Positions 43,401 to 55,297 of a stretch of 64,000 nt of DNA are shown here, piece by piece. The notes under the pieces are model-generated. The model made no database searches. It saw only the letters and a program-made list of their open reading frames with translations, and was not told the origin of the DNA. Position numbers and translations under genes: made by a program. Where the stretch lies: contig JAZARR010000110.1 of NCBI GenBank assembly GCA_037389465.1, positions 3,105,501 through 3,169,500 of the forward strand, read 5' to 3'. Source of the stretch: Baylisascaris procyonis. Its lineage: Eukaryota; Nematoda; Chromadorea; Rhabditida; Ascarididae. Within the stretch, counting starts at the first letter, position 1. Every line of letters begins with the position of its first letter.

Positions 43401-46400
43401 AATTCTAAAATCTCGGTTTTTGCAATTTGGGGGGTTCTCGTTCTCGGCCGCTGTTTCCTATGGTGTTAAACGACCTCTTGATTTGTGATCAGCTCGTCGA
43501 GAGCTCTCCAATGGTACATAGGACGCCGCCCGAGGACAAATATGAGCCGAGAAAAAAAATCCCAAAAACCGCAATTTTTCGATCGTGAGGGGGTAGTACA
43601 GGGAAAATTTGAAGAAATATCTTTTGTCGCCGATTTCGGTTTTTTTTTTATCAAACGATACAACTCGATGAGTTGATCACGAATATGTGCATTGTTTGCC
43701 TTTTTATATGAAAAGATGGAAATTATAGGTGCGGGAATGTTGTATTTTTATGCAAATGTACTGTATTGGAGATTTCGGAATTTTTTTCTCCGCAATCGTT
43801 GGACCTGTAGAGTTGCGGATTGCTTTTTTCAATACAACTTGAAAAGCTCTATCAAACGATATAGAGGTTACTATACTTCGAGAGAAAAGTTGAAAACCGA
43901 ATCGACCGGCCGGAAATTCTAAAATCTCGGTTTTTGCAATTTGGGGGGTTCTCGTTCTCGGCCGCTGTTTCCTATGGTGTTAAACGATCTTTTGATTTGT
44001 GATCAGCTCGTCGAGAGCTCTCCAATGGTACATAGGACGCCGCCCGAGGACAAATATGAGCCGAGAAAAAAAATCCCAAAAACCGCAATTTTTCGATCGT
44101 AAGGGGGTAGTACAGGGAAAATTTGAAGAAATATCTTTTGTCGCCGATTTCGGTTTTTTTGGTATCAAACGATACAACTCGATGAGTTGATCACGAATAT
44201 GTGCATTGTTTGCCTTTTTATATGAAAAGATGGAAATTATAGGTGCGAGAATGTTGTATTTTTATATAAATGTACTGTAATTGATATTTGCGATTTTTTT
44301 TCTCAGTAATGGTGAGGCCTACGCAACTCTGGGTTTCTTCCTTCAATATAACTTTGAAGGCTCTATCAAATGATACATAGCTTATTACATTTCGAGAGGG
44401 AAGCTGAAAACCGAATCGACCGGCCAGAATTTCTCAAATCTCGATTTTTGCAATTTTGGGGGTTCTCGTTCTCGGCCGTTATCTGATATGGTGATAAACG
44501 GTCTTTTGATTCATCATCAGCTCGCCGAGACCTCTCGAACGACATATGGACTGCCACCTTAGGACAGTTAGGAGCCGAGAAAAAAAATCCCAAAAATCGC
44601 ATTTTTTCGATCGTAAGGGGGTAGGTAGTACAGGGAAAATTTGGAAAAATATTTTTTGTCTCCGATTTCGATGATTTTGGTACTAAACGACAGATTTCGA
44701 TGAGCTGATCACGAATATGTGCATCTTCTCTCTGTTCCTTATGTTTTCGAGGAAATATACGTTATTCAAGGAAAGGGGCATAGACGCGCTGGGGTATGTC
44801 ACTGGCACTGAGAGCGCGCCACCCGAGGGCTGGTGTGGCAGGGTGGTCAGTGCAGCTGGCTATCCGTACGACCTACTCTCGTCCAGTGCCCCTTGTTGTA
44901 TTTAACTGTTGCAAGTTTTGCATTTAAACTTATATTTTCATGGTTTTTTCTCAAAAGTGATTCGGTGGGTCCAAAACGTAGCGGAAGGGGCTGAAAGGGA
45001 GGGATTCGGTCCAGAAATTTGCGGATAATGGATTCAGTACTCACTCTGCATACCTTTTGAATAAATGTTTAGGGTTCTGCGCGGCTACAAGTTATCCCAC
45101 GTCATATCTCAAACACATATAATATGAAAAAAAAGTATTATTGAAATGTTGCTTCACGTGGAGCAGCAGCTTTATACAAATTAAGTTCAACCTTATAGTT
45201 CAAGTATTTACAAAGTATTCAACCTTAACATTACTCAAACTTAATTCAAGTTATTCAAAGTAAGTTTGGAGTAACAGTATATTCTTATAGTTTTAAGTAG
45301 CATTATTGTCACACTAAATATTTGTGTGCATTGTGTAATCGAAGTTATAAGAAGCGCTCGCAGCAAAATGCATTTAAATGATTGAGATTTTTTGAAATGA
45401 TTTCCTATCAACGCTCTTAGATTACATCTAGTTTTTTTTTTTTTTGAAAAATTACACTTACTTTTGATCACGGGTTATTTGAACAGTTGGTGGATTGCTT
45501 ATTTGCTCGAGAAAGAATGGAAGATTATCATATGATGGTGAATAGTGAGTTTCACCAGTTAAACCAAATGCACTTAGAACGTCGAATGTTTTTCGATCGA
45601 ATTTCTCATAGGCTTTCAGGAAAAGAAGTGTCCGATTACGACCATAACTGAAGCGAACCGATTCTAGAGAAGTGACCATCTCATAGAAATCGTTGTACTG
45701 AAATTCAACAGAAATCAGGTTATCGAATGGAGAATTTCAATATAAGATGTGTAAAAATGGCTTTCTTAAAAAATGGATGTGATATAGAGAGATGATCTTC
45801 ATTACGTTCATATTGGTAGGTAAAGATCGAACCACTATCTGTATTGTTGTGAAATGGTGGCAAACCGAAACGAGACAGATGACTGTAAAGGAAAAAAAAA
45901 ACGCCCAAAAGTTTCGAAAGTCGATGAATTAAGAAGTGGGAATGCCGAAATTGAGCGAAACAGCTCCGGCTGGACGGGAATCGAACCGGAAATCCAATCG
46001 TCAAGAAAAGCGGGAACCGCCGAAGGGCCAGAATTACAAAAAGCATCGGAGACCGGCATGCTATAAACGAAACCGGAATGCTCTGGTTTCGAGAGGTTTT
46101 AACTGCGGATGTTGATAACAGTAAGCTGACGAAATTTGCAGATCGTCGAAATGAATGAATATCATACCTCCTTTGGGTTAGATATGTTAGGTGGATTGCT
46201 GACGATTATTTGAAGTGGGAAAAATTCGTTAAAAATCGACCTGAAATTTTACCTGTTAATTTTGTGAACGCTGGTCAATTTTCGATAGTAATTTAAGCAA
46301 TGTGACAAGAACTTTTTGAAGTTCAGCAAATTGGAATTAAGCCTTCCCATACAAAACGCCTTTCATTGATGATATTATTTATCGCTGCTAGTATTTCCGC

Positions 46401-49400
46401 ATGTTCGCCATACAATTGGTCTATTCCGAGGTATTTTTCAATAATAATTTACGAACATAAAGGATGTTACAAAGTTTCTTCCAAAAAGGCAACAAGTAGA
46501 ATTTTTTGCAACGATTCTGATAAATAATCTAAAATAATTTTAACTGCCCACTTTCCTTTACAAATAAAGCCTCTCTAATCTTGAAACATTTATAACCGTG
46601 AAAGGATCTATTCCGAGTTGCATGGGGATTTCAAAAATCTACCGAATGATCGTTAAATTCTACTCTAAGAGAACCATTAAAGTTATACAGCCCTATCGAA
46701 AGGCTTCAGTAAAATGACCTGATTCCTTCAAGTGAATTTGAAAGCGGTGAATCGGATGGAAATGCTTTTGTTGGTTCGAATGTCGACTTCATACTGAGAA
46801 CACCAATAGCTGATAGCGTATATAGTACAATAACAATTAGAATTGCGCTTAACTTCCCATATGGTGAACATAGAAATTTACTATAACTCGCCGTCCACTT
46901 ACTGCTATTCTAGAAATTGATTTTTATTTTCAGCATTTGAAGATGACGTCATCTGAAACTATTGAATGGTAATATACTGTAGAGCCTTAAATTAAGTCCC
47001 ATGGCTTTTAAATAGGTGAATAATTTCGACCGCAGAATGTTTGCCAACGAAATTTAATTGTGAGGATAATTTTTCAGCTAAATGCTGAGTCTTTGCATAA
47101 ATCATTATTATTCACAGGTATTGAAAAGAAAATTTCTAGCATCGATCAATTAAAAAGTAAGAAGCAGATTATTGGCTAAATTGAGCATAGCGTAAGGTTG
47201 CCGTTCTAGTATGAATTAATATCGCTGAAGTAGGAAGGTTCAAACTTAGCTGAAAAAGGGAACGAAAGAGTAGGAGATTAACGGGGTGAATGACCCGCTA
47301 AGAGAGCTGAAAATCTCGGTGCAATAGAGCTCAGAGTAACATTTTTTAAAGGGTCATGTGAGCCTTTTCGGATCTCTACATTCCTAACTAACGTCTATCA
47401 ATTCACTGATTCGATGATACTTCTGATTTACCTGGGACTTGAAAATCATTGAATTACCTGGAATAATAGCAAAACCTTACCTCTTCTTGGCGTATTTTTC
47501 CGCCACTTACATATCCATCATTATAATCGGCACTCAGGTATAGAATAGGAGCGAAAAGAGTGAACGTAAGTAAGTAGTCAATAAGGCATGCCAACGAAGT
47601 GCATAAACAAAACATACTCATCTATAATTCATCGTAATGAAATAACGCAATAGTATAATTAAAAGTTTATACTCCAGAAACAAATCTAATTGATTTTACT
47701 TTTATACTGAATATTTTAAAATATTCTTTATATGTATTTTAATTGATAAGTGAATATTAATCAAAACTTAAAACGATGAGTACTTTGATTGTTCTATTTA
47801 TATGAATCTAAATGCCAAAAAAAACAGGTATGCATAGATAATGACTTCTGCTATAGGTTTCAGGGAAGAGAGGCATCCTAGGAGCGATTTCATGTTGGAA
47901 AAAATTTTGGCCTCGCACGCTAACCTTTCATGTTAAGGCAACATCTTTTAACAATTTGAATAGAGAGAAGATACGAGAAGATCGTTTTTCAGAACCTTAT
48001 AGTAGAAGGAGCTCACCTGAGGTGTTGGAGTGAGGTAGCCGATACCAAATGCGATCACATTAGTCAATGAAGTAATGCTGATTGAGGGACCAATTTCAAC
48101 GAATACTTTCGAGAGACGTTCCTTCTTACATGTGATAGTGTGGAAATGCGTCCATGACTGTAGCATTATGAAGGCGTCATCTACGCCTATGAAGCGAAAC
48201 TTTGCATTTATAAATATATTTATTTTGCAAAATAATAGATATTATTATCACTCCTATAGACAATCAGTTTTATAGGATTTATAATATACAAATAGGTTTT
48301 TCAACCAATATAATTAAATTTCTTTGTAATTTAACACTGTAAAATCCGGCATCTCCTACCTGTAGCTCTCAATGGGTTAATGAGTCTTTCTTCCGCTAGA
48401 AACGGCCAAAAAAACCACTTCATTAAATATATACATTTGCATTAAAATTCGGCCACACAAAGCGTTTAAATTGCGCATATTTTACAGCATATTACTGCAT
48501 AATTTTCAAACATTCTCCGCATAAAACCAAAGAAAACTGATGAAAAAAAAAATCAGTACCTATGCCAAGAATGAGAAATGGCGTCACACACATGATCGAA
48601 TAAAATGGAAAATTAAGCCAAGCAAGAGCGCCAAAAGCGATTGTAGCAGCCAAGAACGGAGACAACACCGCAGCAAACACGATCCTTGGTAGATTTCGAT
48701 GCCATCCTACTTTATGCCAGACAACCACAAAAACAAATACCAATAAGAGGAAGAATCCAATTATCATCAGTTTTGTTGCCTTCAAACAATCCCATTAAGT
48801 GCAGAAGTGATGAATCGTTTTAATTTCGAACTTCAAATTCCGCACTTTGCGATTCTAAAACTTTCGGCTGCATAAGGATCGAGTTTCCGGAATCATGAAT
48901 CTCTTACGTTCGCCCAAGCATATACAGTTTATGTCTCAGAAACGAATCTTTAGTATCGGATAGTGATAAGATCATGCTTTGCAAATCTGTTTAAAAATAT
49001 TTCATTCAATCATTTCTCTGTAAAAACAGCTGTGTTAAGTAAATGTCAAACAATAGCTTAAAATTCCCCCTTCGTCTTTGAATATGCCCAAGTTGTTTTT
49101 AGAGAAGGAATATATGTGAAGGGAGGAAGTGTGGAGAGATGGGAGAACGGAATGAGGGTAACAGCTTCAGGTATGCTAAAATCGAAAGCAAATGACCATT
49201 AAAACAAGTTTAATTTCCTGAGGAAGATAAATATAGAAACAATGCGATTAAAAAAATAAAGAATGATAGACAAGTATAGGAATATAAAAATAAAGCAAAT
49301 TAACCTCTACAGCACCACGCATCATTTCTCGATTTGCAATTTGGTCGTCGAAAATGTCGAATTGAATCAATGGTGATGCATTTTTTGCCTTACTCATTTC

Positions 49401-51238
49401 AAATAATTCGACGACTGTCTCCTCAAGTTTTTGTTTCCTTTGAGCGGTGTTCACCTGCGAAAAATACCATAGCGCAATTGTCGTCACGTGTATAATCCTT
49501 GAACGATTCGCGAACACCGTATCTGCAGAGTATAGCCCCATTCGATTTTGTCACCTTATGATCTCAAATGAAGGTTTCGACTTTTCGGCTTTATTAAATT
49601 TTTTTAAGAAAAAAGCAGAGTCCTTACTCAAGCATTATTCTATGATATAGTATATATATATCATTCTATAAGAACTAATCAAATTCTCCAAAGTACTTGC
49701 TCTTTGATAATTTTGGAGCAATATACTTGGAGCAGTCTTGGTTATCAGCAACTCAGTGAAGTTTTTTGAGTGTTCATAGCGTAGAAGGTTAGAAAATCTA
49801 AATGCTGAATAAATGAGCATTTCTACACTTTAATTTATAAGGAATAGAATGAATAAATACCTGCTGTTCGTACACCGAACATATTAATTCCAAGAAAGAA
49901 TTCATGTCCATAGAGAATTGAAGAGGGAAAGTCGAAGAAAAATTCGGAATCAGTTTCACTGTCAAGCAAATTTGTCTGCGCTTTCTCTAACTCTTTCTGA
50001 AAAAAAATTTTTTTGCAACCTTTAATGGAAAGTGAACTTTTCCAAAATATCTACAAATTATTTTTATTTGATTATTGCAACATTAGAGATCTTTAGAGCG
50101 ATAAGGCAGTTGTTAGCTCTTCGGAGCATTAAGACAGGTATCAAGCTGCGAAGTGCAACTTCTAATATCAAAAGCTAGAGAAAGGCGATGAATAAACCAG
50201 CGCGAAAATGACTCCGATGAGGCGGAGAAAATCAAAACATCGGCAACTTACCCAAAAGAGGAAGAAAGGTGCATTGAGAGTACACATTGGTTCACATGGA
50301 CGTTTTCCATTCTCATCGGGCGCTTCAATGGTGTGCCTGAGAATCTGATCGATGCGTAACATTTCATTCACATTCGCTTTATTTAGCATCGAACTACCAT
50401 CCTTCGTATAGAATAGAATAATAGCACGTTGAGGTGAGGAAGTGACATTGAAAAAACGCATATGAATTGCCTCTTCCCTAGAAATGATTACTTAATTTAT
50501 CATTTAACTTATGCAGAATATAAATAAAAAGTTATGAGCTCAAAGCAATTTGTCGCTTCCCATTCAACTACATACGGCGGCCAACTTAGGTCCCCGATTA
50601 CGTCTGATTTGTTCATTGCTCATACAAAAATTTTCTTTTTTCTCATATAATTAAGAAAAGAATTCATAAATCAGCTAGAAAAATGCTCAGCTTATAGGAT
50701 AGGTGTATAAACATCACCGCTTACTGATTTAGATAGAGAGATAATCAGTGAGTCGCAGGTGAATGAAAAATATTAAATACATTTTCATAGCTGCCTACTA
50801 GGCCATTACTTAATAACGGCCTAGTAGGCCTGATGAAATGTATAGTTTTCCGCACTTTTCACATATTCTCGCTTTTTATACAATCAATTTAGCAATGAGA
50901 AAACCTAATAACTAATGAAACAGAAAATTAATCAGAAAATTCCCTTGAATCATTTAGTATGGTTGATTCTTCTTCTTGCTGTGTCAATTATGAAACATTT
51001 CACTACGAATTAGAGAATTACTGAACAAGATTATGAAATATTAGTACCTGCTAGCTCGAGAATTCGGTGGTGAAAAACTTTTGTGGATATCCTCCTCGAG
51101 TGTACTGTTGAAGAGCGATGAGGAGGAAAATGCTGTTAGAAGAAAACTGAGGAGGAGGAAATATTTGGGATAAGTTGAAACTAATAGTGCAATTCGTTGA
51201 TTCGCCTTGTCGAACGTTTTAGTCAGCTCTTCATACAT
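34487..51238 (-). CDS. Patched-related (PTR) sterol-sensing-domain protein, 14 exons, 839 aa
   Basis: Multipass RND-superfamily protein. Nematode PTRs act in moulting, cuticle formation and membrane trafficking. Exons: 51238-51048, 50477-50252, 49996-49861, 49522-49305, 48779-48560, 48186-48017, 47621-47481, 46909-46719, 46240-46168, 45697-45462, 36540-36401, 35840-35682, 35272-35085, 34717-34487 (2520 nt, all phases agree, TAA). Visible: TM1 (about 19-40), a Cys-containing extracellular loop, a sterol-sensing-domain helix bundle starting in exon 5, the GVDDAF motif (331-336), a second extracellular loop (exons 8-11), then the second bundle with GFSVDYTAHIAY (726-737), the RND proton-relay-like G-x3-D. 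It ends in a short charged tail. The acceptor CATTTGTGCAG 8 bases before the ATG suggests trans-splicing. Intron 10 is 8.9 kb and contains the satellite array. The exon 5 acceptor (TTTGAAG) is weak. Which PTR orthologue it is cannot be decided here. Confidence 0.92.
36620..36643 (+). repeat. (ATTCT)n microsatellite
   Basis: Four to five perfect ATTCT pentamers at the downstream edge of PTR exon 11, in intron 10. Confidence 0.85.
36650..37640 (+). repeat. satellite-like single-copy block with 21 bp palindrome
   Basis: About 1 kb richer in CCGGAAA, CGATTTTTGC and similar words that resemble phrases of the adjacent 514 bp satellite (for example CCGGAAAATCGATTTTTGCC beside CCGGAAATTCTAAAATCTCGG). 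A near-perfect palindrome AAGTTGGCAA-A-TTGCCAACTT lies at 37270-37290. Several plus-strand frames are open (longest 36851-37246) but have no recognisable protein character. Probably an old divergent satellite or transposon relic. Confidence 0.4.
37826..37880 (+). repeat. GC-rich nested palindrome
   Basis: An outer arm GGGGGACGG pairs with CCGTCCCCC, and inside it C8 is followed two bases later by G10, so the whole 55 bases can fold as nested hairpins. It lies about 215 bases before the satellite array and has extreme GC content for this window. Confidence 0.75.
38095..44735 (+). repeat. satellite array, about 13 x 514-515 bp, dimeric higher-order structure
   Basis: Head-to-tail monomers. Landmark GTGATCAGCTCGTCGAGAGC recurs at about 38341, 38856, 39370, 39885, 40399, 40914, 41427, 41941, 42456, 42970, 43485 and 43999. 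Inner monomers are nearly identical, while the first (to about 38250) and last (after about 44250) are clearly diverged. Variants travel together: type A has an 11 T run, TACACAGG and CGATCTTTTG; type B has a 10 T run, TACATAGG and CGACCTCTTG. From about 40.9 kb on they alternate A-B-A-B, giving a 1029 bp higher-order unit. Each monomer contains small palindromes (AACTC-GAT-GAGTT, CCGGCCGG). Short open frames repeat with the monomer and are not genes. The array lies wholly within PTR intron 10. Confidence 0.97.
44771..44896 (+). ncRNA. GC-rich self-complementary element next to the satellite (putative structured RNA or MITE)
   Basis: About 125 bases of high GC immediately past the array. Ends are complementary (AAGGGGCA near 44773, TGCCCCTT near 44886). 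Inside, GCACTGA (44805-44811) pairs with TCAGTGC (44847-44853), and CCACCC (44819-44824) pairs with the adjoining GGGTGG (44841-44846), giving one long bulged hairpin. No known RNA family is recognised, and the biological type is a guess. Confidence 0.35.
50777..50843 (-). ncRNA. 67 nt miRNA-precursor-like hairpin in PTR intron 1
   Basis: Arms CCTACTAGGCC and GGCCTAGTAGG pair perfectly over 11 bp around a 13 base loop. The pairing extends outward after a small bulge (ATACATTTTCAT with ATGAAATGTAT), making a 26-28 bp imperfect stem. Size and shape fit a miRNA precursor or a tiny foldback element. No known miRNA seed is claimed. The strand is taken from the host gene. Confidence 0.35.
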
Positions 51239-52245
51239 TTACGGCACTGCACAAATGAAGGAAACGAACGTAGCAAACCGGAAATATTCAGTAGAGGGTT
51301 TTTATTCATTCTAATTGAGAAGGCAAAAAATGACTGATGAAAAACTCTCTCTGAACATTCACAGAACTAGCGAACGATCGTACATTCTACTCGTGAATAG
51401 AAGATCATTAATATCATTTCCAGTCACTGCATCCATCACTTCACCCAACTTCACCACCCTCTTCTCCCACCCACCATATCCATCCTACCCTCCAGTCAAG
51501 TGAATTCGAAACTACGAGTTGTGTAGATTTGCCTCCAGTTAGGAATCAGGTCGAAGATTATAATAAAAAGCTCCAAAGTTTGCGTGTAGGATTAATGATG
51601 ACCCATCAATTAAACTAAAAAACAACGAGTGAAATACGAAAAATGTTCTCGAGGGGCTAGTATGGTACCAAAGTGTTTGAGGGGCTCGTATAATCCGCAG
51701 AGGAAATCGCCGAAATATCGCGATTGAGCACAGGATTAAATATCGAGGTGAGCGCAATTTGCAAAGATTAAACGCTGAAAGGTATTGCGGGCGTTCATCA
51801 TGCTGAACGCTGTAAATCTTTTATTCGCCGCCATTCATTGGTTCTTTACGAAATTGTTTATGAATTTCAATGGGAGAAATTTTCCAGAAGCTACAAACCT
51901 TTAATGAGGTTCATTCCGTTGGTTTTTATTTACAGGAAGCCTTTTCTCGCCCTATTGCTCCCGGTCATATTTCCTCTCATATCTTACCCATAGTCCACAG
52001 AATCTTTGCCAGCATTCGCCTATATATAGATAAGTGAGTCCATTTATTCTTTACTTGCAAATTGAAGTGGCTTCCAACTTAACAAATTTGCATAATTAGT
52101 TTGAACTTATGAAAGGGATCACACAACTAACTGGTCACCCCATGAACAAAGAGATTTGCAAATTTTGTTGGATGTCATCCAATCCGTCGTTCATTCAGTT
52201 GACCGTTTATTGTGGTTATTGGTTCCCATTAATCTTACGTATCAA

Positions 52246-52305
52246 TGCTCTACTTATTAAAGCTATTTGTAGCCTTGCTCTACTTATTAAAGCTATTTGT
52301 AGCCT
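52246..52305 (+). repeat. perfect 30 bp tandem duplication
   Basis: Two identical adjacent copies of a 30 base unit beginning TGCTCTACTTATTAAAGCTA. Confidence 0.95.
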
Positions 52306-54587
52306 ATTTTCTGGAAATATCGAACAATGAATTACGTTCGCAAAGTACCATTTAAAAAAAAAATCTCAGCCGCCTACATTCGCATGCAAAAGATAAACCA
52401 CAAATGACATATGTTACGGCTCATAAATTTTCACATCAATATGCCACTGACAGTATGAATTATAGGCAATTTAATATAATAGACGACAATATAGAGAATT
52501 GATGTTGGGAAAGTAATGACGTTTAGGCGAAACAAAAAATTGATGAAAGAGTTAGAGAAGATAAGAAATGAAAAAATGGCAGAGATATTCTCTCAGCAGT
52601 TTATATCTATGAATGATTCAATAATTCCTATGAATTATTCACACAAAAAATATGCATATTTTTATTGCATGCTATCGTGTAATAATTTTTCGAATTAAAT
52701 AAATAAACATCGAACCGCTGAGAGAAATGAACATACTGAAGCGTTCTAAAGTGAATCGCCGCCGCACAATTGTAATGTATGGCGATGTGCGCGACATACG
52801 ATTATAGGGGTGTGTTTTGTTGAATGTACGGATAGGCAAAGGCTTATTGTATGTGAACGTCAAACCGGTCGGAACACTTTGATCGCAATTACGCACTGAC
52901 CACAACGGCCATTTTGTACAGATAAATCCTTATATATGTTTACATATCTTTAATGTAATGGATACACTCTATTTCGACTTCATATAAACCTTCGATGGGA
53001 ATTTTTTCATTTTAGATGTTAAAAATATGACCAACATTGTTTGGGATTGACTGCATATTAAAGAAACAATGCTGGTTTTTCATAAATCATTTGGTTCATA
53101 GTTGCAATGATTTTCATGTTGCACTAAATGGAATTATAGACTAAATAAAATTCATTGTATAATTTATCGACATTTTCAATTATAATATCAATCAATCAAT
53201 ATCGATCAACTGCTCTATCGATGGATCGAAAAATTGTGATGATCTACAGAATCAAATTGCCATTCCCACAAGTTAAAATAACGATGAGGATTACTGCTTA
53301 AATTTTGTGTAATAAATGAAGTATAATAGGAAGACAACAAATCGCTTCTCATTTTCATCGATTGCATCGATTTTATAAATGATTGTCTTAGTTGGTTAAT
53401 GAATTTCGATGGTAATAATATTTAACCCTGATAGAAGATAATCAATAGCTTTCATAGATACTGATCTGCTATTGTTGCAGAAATTGTTAGGTAGCCCCGG
53501 TATGCACTAATTTTCAGATCCAACAGAAGTTGATCAATCACTATCGATCTACCTCTGAACTTCAATTAACTTGCAATTCGAACAGAAATAATTCCCTGGA
53601 ATGAACAGAATTCTAAGGAAGCTTTGCAATCTTATAGCTCTTTACTGTAGAAGATGAAAAAAAAATCGCTGATTTTTCACGATATTATTTGATGTGACAT
53701 ATGTATCATCTACGATCCAAGACATCCACCATCATATAAGTTCTAGCCCATTGATTAAAAGTATAGTCAAATGATTCTTTCAATGAAACAACCAGCTCGA
53801 AATTATTTGGAAATTTGAAATTTTGAAATTATTCTGTTTAAAAAAGCGATTTTCTTTGAAATATAAAAGATCTCTCATTTTCTTTCAAAGATCTTCTTAA
53901 TAAATGAGCTAAATAGAGCGGAAAAACATAAGCGACGGAGAAGGAGCAATATTTCGCTGCGGGAAAAAAAACAATCAAAATCTACGACAAATCGAATACG
54001 TATGATCGAATGAAAATTTTCCAAAGTGTTGACCAATTGAGGGGAAAAGAGATGAAACTAATTTCTCTCCAACAACTACGGTCAAATGATTCTCATAGAT
54101 GTGGAAAAATATGAACTGAGAGCAAAGAAATTCAGTCAAAATATCTAATAGCTAAGGTTCAATAGAAACTCATTAATTCTAGCTGATCAGTAGATGGTAA
54201 GATTTGGAATTTTTTTTCAGAAATTTGCTAAAGGGAGCGAAAAAAACAGAGTGAAATTGACGTATAGAAGAGTATTAGCAACAGGATAGCGTTAACTTTC
54301 AATCGAATTTGTTTTGTATGTTTACAGTTGAATATTGAGAGCAATCAAAACGAGTCTTTATAAACGCATCAAAACAACACTATTATTTTGATTTTTTTGA
54401 CTATATTTTATGCTTTCTTCGGGATTACTTTACTGCACAATTATTTCATTTTAATTCTATTTGTTTTCTAATTCTAAATTGAGTATTTATTATCGGATCT
54501 GCTGTCAACTAGGCTAACAATTATTTAATTCAAGTTTTATTTAATTAATTAATGAGTTTTGTATTTTTGCACCACTGAAATGATAGG

Positions 54588-54650
54588 TTAGCTCATTGGT
54601 AGACTACTGTATCTACAATCGGCTGTCCGAAGTTGGTCCTTGTTTTTTTC
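54588..54650 (+). pseudogene. degenerate tRNA-like element with T-run terminator
   Basis: A-box-like TTAGCTCATTGGTAGA followed, at tRNA spacing, by a degraded B-box AAGTTGGTCCTTG and then TTTTTTT, a pol III-type terminator. Stems are imperfect. The spacing between GGTAGA and the AGTT of the second box (27 bases) is close to that in the element at 31264 (28), so the two may belong to one tRNA-derived family. Confidence 0.35.
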
Positions 54651-55234
54651 TGCTCAATAATTCCTCTTATTTACATGGTATTAGCAATGAGAGGTATGAA
54701 AATGTAACGGGTATTGAAGTTAGATGAGTCGATCGAATCCAGTCCAAAGATATTAGTATAAATAAACTGCGAGATGATCTAACTATCTGACGTTTGAAAG
54801 CAACATGAGTTAAAGAAAACAAACATCGACGTGAAAAAATAATCCAAACGATGCAGATAGGGGCAGGAATTTAGTTTGATATGGATACGGGGACAAACAG
54901 AGCACCAACAAACGAGCATCGGACACCAGCCATGGAGGAGAAACTCTGGGAATTTGAAGAGAGGGTTGGGCAGATTTTTTAAGTTTTTGACTTAAATTAT
55001 TAGCTCAGTATGAATGTTGCTCCCACTTATATAGTATTATCGAGTAGCGAAATTCAACAAACTTAGGAAATGATTCTGCCATCACGTGCAATAACGCATC
55101 TCTCCACCTACAATCGCCTCCAAGGAGCACAAACCACAAAAAATGGCGTTTTGCGACCTTCTGATTAATTTTACGACCGAATTCACCAATTCCTGACAGA
55201 GCTGGTGAAGTTTTTATTCCTGCATACTCCCTCT

Positions 55235-55237
<3 letters not shown>

Positions 55238-55291
<54 letters not shown>
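55238..55291 (+). repeat. (TA)27 microsatellite
   Basis: Uninterrupted alternating TA run of 54 bases. Confidence 0.95.

Positions 55292-55297
<6 letters not shown>

Noticed and set aside
38314..44190. Many 60-100 codon frames repeated on both strands through the array
   Set aside because: They recur with the 514 bp monomer, change frame with T-run length, and show no protein-family character. They are satellite sequence, not genes.
45854..46066. tRNA B-box-like GGTTCGATTCC (minus strand near 45975) and overlapping plus frame
   Set aside because: The T arm does not pair, no A-box lies at the right distance with matching acceptor stem, and the region is an intron of the PTR gene.
54883..54984. 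33-codon plus frame beginning MDTGTNRAP
   Set aside because: Too short, no context, no family likeness.
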